Shown here: positions 1 to 6,330 of the stretch, piece by piece
How the letters are laid out: every line of letters begins with the position of its first letter
How positions within the stretch are numbered: position 1 is the stretch's first letter
Assembly: GCA_017431585.1 (NCBI GenBank)
Contig: JAFRKU010000051.1
Span: 1-9,284, forward strand
Length of the DNA: 9,284 bases
Source of the DNA: a bacterium
GTDB lineage: Bacteria > Patescibacteriota > Microgenomatia > UBA1400 > PJMF01
Reading direction: 5' to 3'
The notes under the pieces: model-generated
The model's database searches: none
The model's input: the letters and a program-made list of their open reading frames with translations, nothing else
Told to the model about the DNA's origin: nothing
Made by a program: the position numbers and the translations under genes

Positions 1-1063
1 GGAAGCCAGCATAGGAAATGAGGAGCAAGAGGGCGGCGGCGGCAATCGGGAAGACGATATCGCGCACGAATTTTAAAACGAGATCGTCGCTGCCGCCGCC
101 ACCGAGGACGATGTCGCCTTTGAAGAGGCGGAGTTTCATTTTGTTAATCAAATCTTTATCGAGACGTTCGGTTTGAATGTCGACGTCGATCATTTTAGTC
201 ACGTGCTCACCATTGTAACAGGTATCACTGTCGGTATAAGCTTGGCGATGATAACCGTCTGGACAATAGCCAGTACCAGTTAAGTTTTGGCGGACACACT
301 TATCATTGGCTTCGTCATAGCAGTAGTATAGAGTGGACGAGCGCTGAGTGTTACAACTGGTTTCATCAGAATATATACTACCTGGGACAGCTGTCCAACC
401 AATTTCCACAGCTAGCGAGCAATTGTCGCCACCAGTGAGTTTATTGGTTAATTTTTTACATTGTAATTGGCCAGTGGCATTCTCTTTAAAAATACACCAC
501 TGTTCATCGGTAGCAGACGTACAATCGGGATTTTCGAATGGTCCCTCGTCGCTACCGCAATTGCGCGAAGTGACGGTACCTCTTTTGGAGTAACAACCGG
601 TAGTGGCTGATTTGCAATAATAAGCGGGCAAATTCGCATTTTCACATTCGGTGAAACCAGCGTCAGTATTAGCACGAGCAGTTTGATTGGCGTAGCCGGA
701 GCCAGCACTGGAGCAATTAGGCAATACGCCTGGAGAAACAGTTAAATTAACGCCACGTTTGCATGCTGATGTCCGGGAGTCATAACAGACAAAAGGCAGA
801 GTAACTTTGTTTTCCTGGCACGTGATTTGGTCATCATAAAGAGTAGTGTCACTGCCACTAACGGGTTGATAATGCGCTGAATCAAGAGGCTGGCATTGAA
901 CGCTAGAATTGGAATAAAAACAGTCAATACTAGTGGGAACAGCAGTCGACGGATTACCACCGCTGTAGTAATACATCCAGCAAAAGCCATCAGCTGAAAC
1001 TGAAGTAGCGCAATAGCCGAGTAAAATAGCAAAAGCTAGAAAAATGCGACGAAGGCGTAGCAT
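1..1063 (-). CDS. Cysteine-rich exported protein with C-terminal membrane segment (partial, 3' end outside window)
   Basis: An uninterrupted frame of 354 codons runs from ATG at 1063 to the left edge without a stop, so the C-terminus is missing. Residues 1-24 look like a signal peptide (basic MLRLRR, hydrophobic core, cleavage likely after SVSA24). The mature part has about 20 cysteines arranged as five tandem modules: Cys 48/57/82, 93/101/117/140, 150/157/169/181, 190/202/215/237 and 248/256/267/282, with 9-11 residues between modules. After a basic linker and a GGGG stretch (321-324), residues 334-354 start a hydrophobic helix (DIVFPIAAAALLLL, then YAGF) resembling the first helix of TrbC/VirB2-like pilins; that resemblance is a guess. 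Probably surface-exposed and disulfide-bonded. A -10 box ends 6 nt before the ATG. Base composition looks more AT-rich than the neighbours. The exact function is not recognised. Confidence 0.85.
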   Translation of the reverse strand, partial: MLRLRRIFLAFAILLGYCATSVSADGFCWMYYYSGGNPSTAVPTSIDCFYSNSSVQCQPLDSAHYQPVSGSDTTLYDDQITCQENKVTLPFVCYDSRTSACKRGVNLTVSPGVLPNCSSAGSGYANQTARANTDAGFTECENANLPAYYCKSATTGCYSKRGTVTSRNCGSDEGPFENPDCTSATDEQWCIFKENATGQLQCKKLTNKLTGGDNCSLAVEIGWTAVPGSIYSDETSCNTQRSSTLYYCYDEANDKCVRQNLTGTGYCPDGYHRQAYTDSDTCYNGEHVTKMIDVDIQTERLDKDLINKMKLRLFKGDIVLGGGGSDDLVLKFVRDIVFPIAAAALLLLISYAGF

Positions 1064-1069
1064 AAGGGT

Positions 1070-1099
1070 ATTATACCATGGTTTGCTACGATATGTCAG
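1070..1099 (-). promoter_or_regulatory. Promoter of the Cys-rich membrane protein gene (leaderless)
   Basis: On the minus strand, TATAAT lies at 1075-1070 and CTGACA (5/6 match to TTGACA) at 1099-1094, with an 18-nt spacer. Only 6 nt separate the -10 box from the ATG at 1063, so transcription should begin at or beside the start codon. The -35 box overlaps the toxin stop codon. Confidence 0.7.
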
Positions 1100-1452
1100 T
1101 TAATCGGGGGCCGATCCGTCCACCACTCTTGCAAGCGCGCTGGTAAAATTCGTTGCCAAAGACGACCGCCATAAAGCACAGCTAAAATTGCCAGCAAATG
1201 CCGGCGACGATCAACCAGATAGTAAATGACATGATTGGCAACAGTAAACCTTCTAATACAATGTCTGCTAAACGGCGGTTCATCAATAATGGCATGTCCG
1301 GGATGATCCGATAGTGAGCGGATGGCAACGCGAAGACGACGGATCAGCCGCCCAGCGTTGACGGGCGATTGTCTGACTAAGGCGACATAATCATAGATCT
1401 CATCCAGATCACGATCGGCGGACCTGGTAATGAAAAGTCTTAGTTGTCCCAT
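1096..1452 (-). CDS. ParE/RelE-superfamily toxin of a type II toxin-antitoxin pair
   Basis: This 118-residue basic protein has the ParE-like pattern: N-terminal beta strand (LRLFITR), helix with ADRDLDEIYDYV (12-23), a second Arg-rich helix with the L-x2-HP turn (48-51), then beta strands with RRF (67-69), VIYYLVD (75-81) and a hydrophobic strand ending LYGGRLWQ (93-100). ParE toxins block DNA gyrase and RelE relatives cut mRNA; the sequence does not decide the target. The ATG at 1452 is preferred over an in-frame one at 1491 because the family core begins right there and it overlaps the antitoxin stop by 13 nt, the usual translational coupling. The C-terminal tail (about 104-118) is longer than in many ParE proteins. 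No own promoter is seen. Confidence 0.75.
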   Translation of the reverse strand: MGQLRLFITRSADRDLDEIYDYVALVRQSPVNAGRLIRRLRVAIRSLSDHPGHAIIDEPPFSRHCIRRFTVANHVIYYLVDRRRHLLAILAVLYGGRLWQRILPARLQEWWTDRPPIN

Positions 1453-1661
1453 GTAAAACCCGGATGGCGAGCAGCGAATTCTTTTTCCCACTGCTGCGCA
1501 GGAATCATCCGCCCGTGTAAATAATCATCGTAACCGCTCATCACATGGTCGGCAACTTCTTGATGGGTTAAGCGGGTAGCGTCTAAGCGCGCGGGGGCAG
1601 ACGCGTAAGTTTGGGCGAGCCGAGCTGTCTTTGATAAAGGTAAAGCGACTGCGGTGTTCAT
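1440..1661 (-). CDS. Small antitoxin partner of the ParE-like toxin
   Basis: This is a 73-residue protein immediately upstream of, and overlapping, the ParE-like gene, the normal antitoxin position. Residues 1-30 are rich in Ala, Leu and Thr; residues 31-73 (LTHQEVADHV, then GYDDYLHG, ending GFTWDN) are acidic and probably contact the toxin. I do not recognise a clear ParD, Phd or RHH DNA-binding fold, so the family stays open; the role rests mainly on size and context. A -10 box lies 8 nt before the ATG, so the pair is transcribed as one leaderless or near-leaderless message and would be expected to autoregulate, although no clear operator palindrome was found. Confidence 0.65.
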   Translation of the reverse strand: MNTAVALPLSKTARLAQTYASAPARLDATRLTHQEVADHVMSGYDDYLHGRMIPAQQWEKEFAARHPGFTWDN

Positions 1662-1669
1662 ATGGTGGT

Positions 1670-1678
1670 ATTATATCA
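1670..1678 (-). promoter_or_regulatory. Extended -10 promoter of the toxin-antitoxin operon
   Basis: On the minus strand the sequence TGATATAAT (1678-1670) is an extended -10 box (TGn plus TATAAT), 8 nt before ATG 1661. The surrounding TTGTGATATAATACC is identical to that before the 2698 gene. No good -35 box at normal spacing. Confidence 0.65.
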
Positions 1679-1711
1679 CAAAAATGGTAGGGTGTGAGTG
1701 GCAAATGTTGC

Positions 1712-2698
1712 CTAGCAGCGGCCGCACTCGCCTTTCATAAAGTAGACGCCATTGAGGGAGACGGAGCCAGCGCCCTGGTGCGTGGGCTGCCAGTTGCCAC
1801 ATTTTTCCTGGAGCCTTTTGACGCACACGTCACCCCAATATGTGCCCACGCAAGCGTATTTGCCCCCGGACTCAATCATTTCTGGCCAGGGGTTTAAAAT
1901 GTAGCCGGAGTCGGCGTCGCTACCGCAGCAAGTGTACCAGGTCAAATTGGCGCTGGCGGAGGCATCGGCATCGCGCCGCCAGGTGTAACGGCCGCCACAT
2001 TTGTTCGGATCGTCGTGGTTGCTGGCGGCGCGCGCTTGCCGGCAGGTCTCCAGGGTGTCAAACGGCCCTTGGTTATCGCCAGGACACTGACCATCGGAGA
2101 GAGGCATGAGTTGACACTCGCTGTACGTATCGTAACAGTATTTTTGCCCGGGCAAGACAGCTTCATCAGCCAGGCAGCGATCCGGACGGCCGACTTCAAC
2201 CCGATTGCCCTCGTCATCGTAATCCACTTTCCAACAGGTGCCGCAAATGCCATCTTGTCCCTCCGCATCGCCATCTTGGTAGACGTGAGTGCCTTCGGTG
2301 CACCAATGCTGCTCGGCACAAGCTTGCTTGACAAAAGCGCAATAAGACGGATCGGTGGCGCATTTAGAGCGGGTGTATTGACACTGATTCATGCAGGCTT
2401 TTTGAACCTCGTCGCAGGCTTGAGTGTCGCCGGCGGCACATTTGGGCTGATATTGGGCACGCACGGCATCGCACTGGTTTTGATCGATACCCGCTTGGTA
2501 AGCTTCGCAAGTATTTTTAAAGCCGGCCAGACATTTGGCGGGGTCGTAGGTGCAAGCCATTTTGGAGACGGCGACGCCGCGACCAGGGCTGACGCTGTAG
2601 CCGGTATTGGAGGGGCTGGCGCAAGCGGCGGCCCAAACGGCGCGCGCGCTGGCGAGGCCGAGCGTGGCAAACAAGATAGTGGCGAAAATGTGGCGCAT
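1712..2698 (-). CDS. Secreted cysteine-rich protein (28 Cys)
   Basis: This is a 328-residue protein with a signal peptide (MRHIFATILFATLGLASARAV; cleavage likely around residues 23-25) and no later membrane helix, so it is probably released or surface-bound outside the cell. It has 28 cysteines (8.5%). The N-terminal half (49-133) has Cys every 4-13 residues; a middle segment at 188-219 (YCYD start, C188, C195, C205, C219) matches the repeated four-Cys module of the 1-1063 protein, including a GPF before the last Cys. The C-terminal part has a CC pair (257-258) and ends GECGRC. The even number of Cys fits disulfide bonding. It is transcribed alone from a leaderless promoter. No known enzyme motif seen; function unknown. 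Confidence 0.85.
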   Translation of the reverse strand: MRHIFATILFATLGLASARAVWAAACASPSNTGYSVSPGRGVAVSKMACTYDPAKCLAGFKNTCEAYQAGIDQNQCDAVRAQYQPKCAAGDTQACDEVQKACMNQCQYTRSKCATDPSYCAFVKQACAEQHWCTEGTHVYQDGDAEGQDGICGTCWKVDYDDEGNRVEVGRPDRCLADEAVLPGQKYCYDTYSECQLMPLSDGQCPGDNQGPFDTLETCRQARAASNHDDPNKCGGRYTWRRDADASASANLTWYTCCGSDADSGYILNPWPEMIESGGKYACVGTYWGDVCVKRLQEKCGNWQPTHQGAGSVSLNGVYFMKGECGRC

Positions 2699-2704
2699 GG
2701 GGGT

Positions 2705-2713
2705 ATTATATCA
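2705..2713 (-). promoter_or_regulatory. Extended -10 promoter of the secreted Cys-rich gene (leaderless)
   Basis: TGATATAAT on the minus strand (2713-2705), 6 nt before ATG 2698. A poor -35 candidate (TTGGCC, 2735-2730) sits at 19-nt spacing. The 5-base G run between box and ATG (C run on the coding strand) contains no Shine-Dalgarno sequence. Confidence 0.7.
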
Positions 2714-2747
2714 CAAGAATCGCGGCCACGGCCAAGGAGAAAATTTG

Positions 2748-2876
2748 ATATCCTATAATATTTTGCCTGCTCCACGTGGAGCGAAGTTTTCTGCCTGGTG
2801 GCTCGCCGGGTGGAGCGGGACTGCTAGCAGTCCCTGCCTGGAGGGTGCTAACAATAATAAATATATTATAGGATAT
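2748..2876. repeat. 129-bp palindromic element with 14-bp terminal inverted repeats
   Basis: The ends are exact inverted repeats: ATATCCTATAATAT (2748-2761) and ATATTATAGGATAT (2863-2876). Inside are two perfect palindromes, GCTCCACGTGGAGC (2769-2782) and GGGACTGCTAGCAGTCCC (2817-2834), plus a weaker stem GCTC/GAGC (about 2801-2816). The 59-bp stretch 2793-2851 closely matches 8696-8753. The whole lies between the RNase J stop and the promoter of the 2698 gene and contains no ORF. Each terminal repeat holds a TATAAT pointing inward, so it could also act as a pair of facing promoters. It could be a MITE-like element, a REP-type repeat or a structured RNA gene. It is not a classical terminator, since no T-run follows the hairpins in the direction of RNase J. 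Confidence 0.7.
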
Positions 2877-2921
2877 TTTGGGGCCTCCTCTACCCTGCTG
2901 GGGGCGACGGGCGGGTGGCCG

Positions 2922-4643
2922 TTAGCACTCGACGATTTCGACTTCGATCATCGGTTCGCGTTGGATGATTTTGTACAAACTCTTGCTTAAGTCTTGCTCA
3001 ACTTGGCGTTCGCATTCTTCCTTGTTGTCGGCGTGCATATGCAGGGTGAGCAGCTCGCTGACGCGCTTTTTGACGTAGGCGATGACTTCGTTGGATTTCC
3101 CCTCATCGGTGAAAACAAAGCCGCGGGAAATGACGGTCATATCGGCAAAAGATAGGCCTTGCTTATTGGTGACGATGCCGGCGGCTTTGGCAGCTTGGCG
3201 GTTTTTGTAATGCTTGATGATGATAATGAGAATGCCGGCTTGCCCGAGGACGCGACGATCGGAAAAGACTTTGGGGCCGACGTCACCCACGCCCAGGCCG
3301 TCCACGATTTGCGGGCGCAGGCCAACGTTGCCGGAGGTTTGAGTGTGGCCATCGGGGAAAAGACTGATAATGTCGCCTTCGGCGGGGAGCAGGATGTCTT
3401 CGGGTTTCAAGCCGATTTCGGGGGCGACAAGCTGCTGGTATTTGACGCGGTGGCGGTTGTTGCCGCCGATGGGCAAGATTTTGCGCGGCTTGATACGGCG
3501 AGCTAAATCGATCATTTCGGGGCGTTTGGCGTGGCCGGATTGATGGAGGCCCTCGTCCACCGCCGGATAAATGGTGTCCACGCCGTGGATGAGAAGCTGA
3601 TCAACCGCCCCGTAATACGTCAATTCGTTGCCTGGAATGGCGTCGGCGGAAAAAAGAACGCGGTCGCGAGGAGTGATGTGGACTTCGCGCAGGTCGCCGT
3701 AGATGGCACGAGTGAGCGAGGAGCCCTCTTGGCCTTGGCTGCCGGCGACGATGAGCACCAGCTTGTCATCGGGATATTCTTTGATGTCTTTTTTGGAAAT
3801 GATGACATCGTGATCGTCGGTGATAAAGCCCAACTCGGCGGCGGTGAGAACGTTTTGCTCGACGCTGCGGCCGACGAGAGCGACTTTGCGACCGGTGGCG
3901 GCGGCGGCATCCATGACTTGTTTGATGCGGTGGATGTGCGAGCTCATCAGGGTGACGATGACTTTGCCAGAGAAGTTTTGCATGTATTTGAGGATGACGG
4001 GGCCGACGCTGCTTTCCGAGCCGCAGCGATGGGAGACTTCCACGCCGAGACAGTCAGAGAGCATCAAGCGGACGTCTTGTTGGCCGATTTCGTCCATGAA
4101 TTCATAGTCTGGCAAAATGCCATCGACAGGCGTGTCATCGAGTTTGAAGTCGGTGCCGTGGTACAAATTGCCCACAGGCGTTTTGATGAGGAAGTGTTTG
4201 GTGTCTGGCACCGAGTGAGTCACGGCCAGCGGGGTGACGGAAAAAAATTGACCGATAGCTAATTCTTGGCGATCGGGGATGGCGTGGACCGGGGTATAAT
4301 TGCCGCCGTCGAGCAAGCGATTGGCGGCGAAGCCGGCGGTGAGGCGTGAGGCGTAAATGGGAAACTCGGGCAGTTGGGGCAGCAAATACGGCAAGGCAGC
4401 GATGTGATCGTCGTGGCCGTGGGTGAGAATCATGCCGACGATTTTTTGGCCGTTGGTCACCAGACGCTTGAGATAGGAAATATCGGGAATGACGATATCG
4501 GCGCCAGGCATTTGCATATCAGGGAAACCGATACCGCAGTCAACGATTAAAATTTCGTTTTGATACATGAATAAATACATGTTCTGGGTGACTTGTTCGA
4601 TGCCGCCGATAGGTAAGATTTGTAAGGGTTGTGTATTTGCCAT
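2922..4643 (-). CDS. rnj: Ribonuclease J
   Basis: This 573-residue metallo-beta-lactamase/beta-CASP ribonuclease would act in 5'-3' exonuclease and endonuclease mRNA decay and RNA maturation in the cytoplasm. Seen: HGHDDH metal motif (75-80), H143 in VTHSVPDT, D165 in GTDFKLD, the beta-CASP insert, SGHA (369-372), and a C-terminal domain (about 450-573) with the GGVFV-like segment ISRGFVF (505-511). Length is close to the usual 550-600. The position 22 residues after the SGH histidine, where the family usually has PxHGE with a metal-binding His, reads PIGGNNRH here, so that His is Gly393. The ATG at 4643 is chosen because AAGGA lies 4 nt before it; an in-frame TTG at 4661, 8 nt from the -10 box, would add 6 residues. 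Divergent from the dehydratase gene. Confidence 0.93.
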   Translation of the reverse strand: MANTQPLQILPIGGIEQVTQNMYLFMYQNEILIVDCGIGFPDMQMPGADIVIPDISYLKRLVTNGQKIVGMILTHGHDDHIAALPYLLPQLPEFPIYASRLTAGFAANRLLDGGNYTPVHAIPDRQELAIGQFFSVTPLAVTHSVPDTKHFLIKTPVGNLYHGTDFKLDDTPVDGILPDYEFMDEIGQQDVRLMLSDCLGVEVSHRCGSESSVGPVILKYMQNFSGKVIVTLMSSHIHRIKQVMDAAAATGRKVALVGRSVEQNVLTAAELGFITDDHDVIISKKDIKEYPDDKLVLIVAGSQGQEGSSLTRAIYGDLREVHITPRDRVLFSADAIPGNELTYYGAVDQLLIHGVDTIYPAVDEGLHQSGHAKRPEMIDLARRIKPRKILPIGGNNRHRVKYQQLVAPEIGLKPEDILLPAEGDIISLFPDGHTQTSGNVGLRPQIVDGLGVGDVGPKVFSDRRVLGQAGILIIIIKHYKNRQAAKAAGIVTNKQGLSFADMTVISRGFVFTDEGKSNEVIAYVKKRVSELLTLHMHADNKEECERQVEQDLSKSLYKIIQREPMIEVEIVEC

Positions 4644-4669
4644 ATTTTCCTTTTTTGCCAAACTCCCCT

Positions 4670-4697
4670 ATTATAACCGACAAAAGGTGTGTTACAA
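4670..4697 (-). promoter_or_regulatory. RNase J promoter with short leader and Shine-Dalgarno
   Basis: TATAAT on the minus strand at 4675-4670 and a weak -35 TTGTAA at 4697-4692 (16-nt spacer). The predicted start point near 4663 gives a leader of about 20 nt containing AAGGA (4652-4648), the only convincing ribosome-binding site in the window. The -35 overlaps the -10 box of the divergent gene. Confidence 0.6.
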
Positions 4698-4698
4698 T
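4690..4698 (+). promoter_or_regulatory. Extended -10 promoter of the dehydratase-prmC operon (leaderless)
   Basis: TGTTACAAT (TGn plus TACAAT, 4690-4698) is 7 nt before ATG 4706. No -35 hexamer is apparent, which extended -10 promoters tolerate. It overlaps the -35 region of the opposing RNase J promoter. Confidence 0.65.
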
Positions 4699-4705
4699 AA
4701 GCAAA

Positions 4706-5536
4706 ATGAGTGAAAAAGACTTGAATTTGTTTGCCAGAGACTCTAATAAAGGCGACAACGGGAAAGTGCTGATCGTGGGTGGATCAAGGCTTTTTCACGC
4801 GGCAAGTTTGTGGTCGGCCAAAGTGGCGGCGCATTTTGTGGACATGGTTTTTTACGCGTCTACCAGAGAAAATAATCAATTAGTTAAAAGTTTGTTTACA
4901 GATGGGATCGTGGTGGGGCGAGAAGATATCATTGATTACGCGGTGGAAGCGGACGTAATTTTGGTGGGACCCGGGATGGAACGTGTGCAAAAAAATCCTG
5001 ATTTACTGGAAAAAATTTGCCAGAACGAACAACTTTTATCTACAGAAATTTTACAGACGGATACCTATATTGTGACCAATTGGCTACTGCGGCGGTTTCC
5101 GGACAAAAAGTTTGTGCTGGATGCTGGCGCTTTACAGATGCTGGAGGTGGCCAACGTGACGGCCGGGTGCGTTTTGACGCCGCACGAGGGCGAGTGGGAA
5201 CTGTTGCAGCGCCAGGCGCGCGAGTCGGGGAGCGAGAATTTGGAGCAGTGTACGCTGCTTTTGAAAGGGACGGTGGATAAGGTGGTGCGCGCCGGGCAGA
5301 CGCTGGCGACCATCGAGGGTGGCAACCCGGGGCTGACGAAAGGCGGCAGCGGCGACGTACTAGCCGGCGTGGTGGCGGGGCTGTATGCCAATAATCCGGC
5401 GGAGACGGCGTGCTGGTTTGCCAGCCGAGGGGTGAAAACGGCGGGTGACAAATTGGCGGAAACATACGGGCCATTTTTTACCACGACGCAATTGGCCGAG
5501 CAAGTGGCGGCGGCGGTGTACGAGGCAGCAAAGTAA
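4706..5536 (+). CDS. nnrD: ADP/ATP-dependent (S)-NAD(P)H-hydrate dehydratase
   Basis: This 276-residue ribokinase-like enzyme repairs NADHX and NADPHX, damaged hydrated cofactors, back to NADH and NADPH at the expense of ADP or ATP. Seen in order: GKVLIVGGS (19-27), LVGPGM (86-91), VLDAGAL (137-143), LTPHEGEWELL (157-167), LLKGTVD (185-191) and the nucleotide/active-site motif GGNPGLTKGGSGDVLAG (205-221). The N-terminal NnrE epimerase domain found fused in many bacteria is absent, so this is the stand-alone dehydratase form. VLDAGAL has Gly where DAD is common. The ATG at 4706 is chosen by the -10 box 7 nt before it and by the start of the family alignment; the frame stays open upstream to 4631 but that part overlaps the promoter. 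First gene of the plus-strand group. Confidence 0.92.
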   Translation: MSEKDLNLFARDSNKGDNGKVLIVGGSRLFHAASLWSAKVAAHFVDMVFYASTRENNQLVKSLFTDGIVVGREDIIDYAVEADVILVGPGMERVQKNPDLLEKICQNEQLLSTEILQTDTYIVTNWLLRRFPDKKFVLDAGALQMLEVANVTAGCVLTPHEGEWELLQRQARESGSENLEQCTLLLKGTVDKVVRAGQTLATIEGGNPGLTKGGSGDVLAGVVAGLYANNPAETACWFASRGVKTAGDKLAETYGPFFTTTQLAEQVAAAVYEAAK

Positions 5537-5538
5537 AT

Positions 5539-6330
5539 ATGCCACGGCGGCTAGTGTGGGAAAAAAATTGGTTGCGCCAGCACGGTTGGAGCAGTGACCA
5601 GATAACGGCACTGGAAGCAAGCCAGGATGAAACGCCAGTAGAATATCTAACCGGGGTGGCGGAGATGGCGGGGCGGGAATTTTGGGTGGGGCCAGACGTG
5701 CTGATTCCTCGAGTGGAGACGGAAAAATTGTGTCAGCTGGTAGCCTGGTGGGGGCAAAAAGTTTTCCGGATAGAGTCGAAATTTTCGCCAAATTTGGCCA
5801 AATTTCCAGCTAGAGTCGAAATTTTTGAAGTCGGGTGCGGGAGCGGAGCGGTGAGTGTGACTTTGGCCAAAATGTTGCCGGGGGTGCAAATTGTGGGGAG
5901 CGATATCAGCCGAGCGGCACTGGCGATCGCCGAGCGAAATGTGGCGACGCATCAAGTGGGCGCACAAGTGCGCTTGACGCAATCCGATTTGCTCGCAGGA
6001 ATGGATTTTGCCGCTTTCCCGCCGGCGGATGAGTTTGGCATTGTGGCGAATTTGCCCTATATACCCACTAAAGATTATTTAGCGCTGGAGACGAGCGTGC
6101 GGGAGTTTGAGCCACGGCTGGCGCTGGACGGCGGGGCGGACGGCTTCGATTTGATCAGGCGACTGCTGGCACAGGCGAGCAGTTTGGCTAGACTGCCGCG
6201 CGCGATTTTTTTGGAGGTGGACCCTAGCCATGATTTGAGTTTTGTGAGCGAGTTTGACCAGTTTGCCTGGCGGCAAGAGCGGGATATCAATGGCCTGGCC
6301 CGCTACCTGATCGGCGAGAGTGTGTTATAA
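5539..6330 (+). CDS. prmC: Release factor N5-glutamine methyltransferase
   Basis: PrmC (HemK) methylates the GGQ glutamine of release factors RF1 and RF2 using S-adenosylmethionine. This 263-residue copy shows TPVEYLTG (32-39), VLIPRVETE (54-62), the SAM loop EVGCGSG (97-103), DIS (122-124), NLPY (171-174) in place of the usual NPPY, and EPRLALDGGADGFDLIRRLL (191-210). The N-terminal helical domain is short, about 50 residues before the IPRxETE motif. Residues 77-92, just before the SAM strand, are an extra loop encoded around a 15-bp direct repeat. The ATG lies 2 nt after the upstream TAA and has no Shine-Dalgarno sequence, so translation probably depends on reinitiation. The stop codon lies inside the recJ -10 box. 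Confidence 0.92.
   Translation: MPRRLVWEKNWLRQHGWSSDQITALEASQDETPVEYLTGVAEMAGREFWVGPDVLIPRVETEKLCQLVAWWGQKVFRIESKFSPNLAKFPARVEIFEVGCGSGAVSVTLAKMLPGVQIVGSDISRAALAIAERNVATHQVGAQVRLTQSDLLAGMDFAAFPPADEFGIVANLPYIPTKDYLALETSVREFEPRLALDGGADGFDLIRRLLAQASSLARLPRAIFLEVDPSHDLSFVSEFDQFAWRQERDINGLARYLIGESVL
5771..5825 (+). repeat. 15-bp direct repeat with 40-bp period inside prmC
   Basis: TAGAGTCGAAATTTT occurs at 5771-5785 and 5811-5825. Because 40 is not a multiple of 3, the two copies are read in different frames (IESKF and RVEIF). Between them is a 12-bp palindrome GCCAAATTTGGC (5787-5798). The stretch encodes a loop absent from typical PrmC, which fits a past slippage or duplication. Confidence 0.7.

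Noticed and set aside
448..1032. Two short minus-strand frames (448-708 and 742-1032) in the left block
   Set aside because: They are in another frame within the continuous 1-1063 gene, which has a promoter, signal peptide and cysteine repeats.
1453..1491. ATG at 1491 as the toxin start
   Set aside because: The extra 13 residues lie before the family core and overlap the antitoxin far more than usual; ATG 1452 gives the normal short overlap.
2015..2758. A long plus-strand open frame (247 codons) opposite the secreted Cys-rich gene
   Set aside because: It is antisense to a gene with signal peptide, own promoter and regular cysteines; its translation has no family motif and it runs through that gene's promoter.
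2793..2851. T-box riboswitch
   Set aside because: GGAGGGTGCTAA vaguely resembles the T-box bulge, but no plus-strand gene follows and no specifier stem or terminator/antiterminator was found.
2793..2876. Integron attC-like site
   Set aside because: The palindromes and GTTAGCAC suggested it, but the core does not fit GTTRRRY and no integrase or cassette order is present.
2748..2876. DGR template repeat for the FISUMP gene
   Set aside because: Similarity to 8696-8753 lies only outside the coding sequence; the bases before TTAGCACC do not resemble the FISUMP C-terminal codons.
2911..2930. GTGCTAAC shared by the RNase J 3' end and the repeat element
   Set aside because: Only 8 bases match and the flanks differ; likely chance.
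3531..4262. A 243-codon plus-strand open frame opposite RNase J
   Set aside because: Shadow of the RNase J codons in GC-rich DNA; Asp/Val/Ala/Gly-rich translation without motifs.
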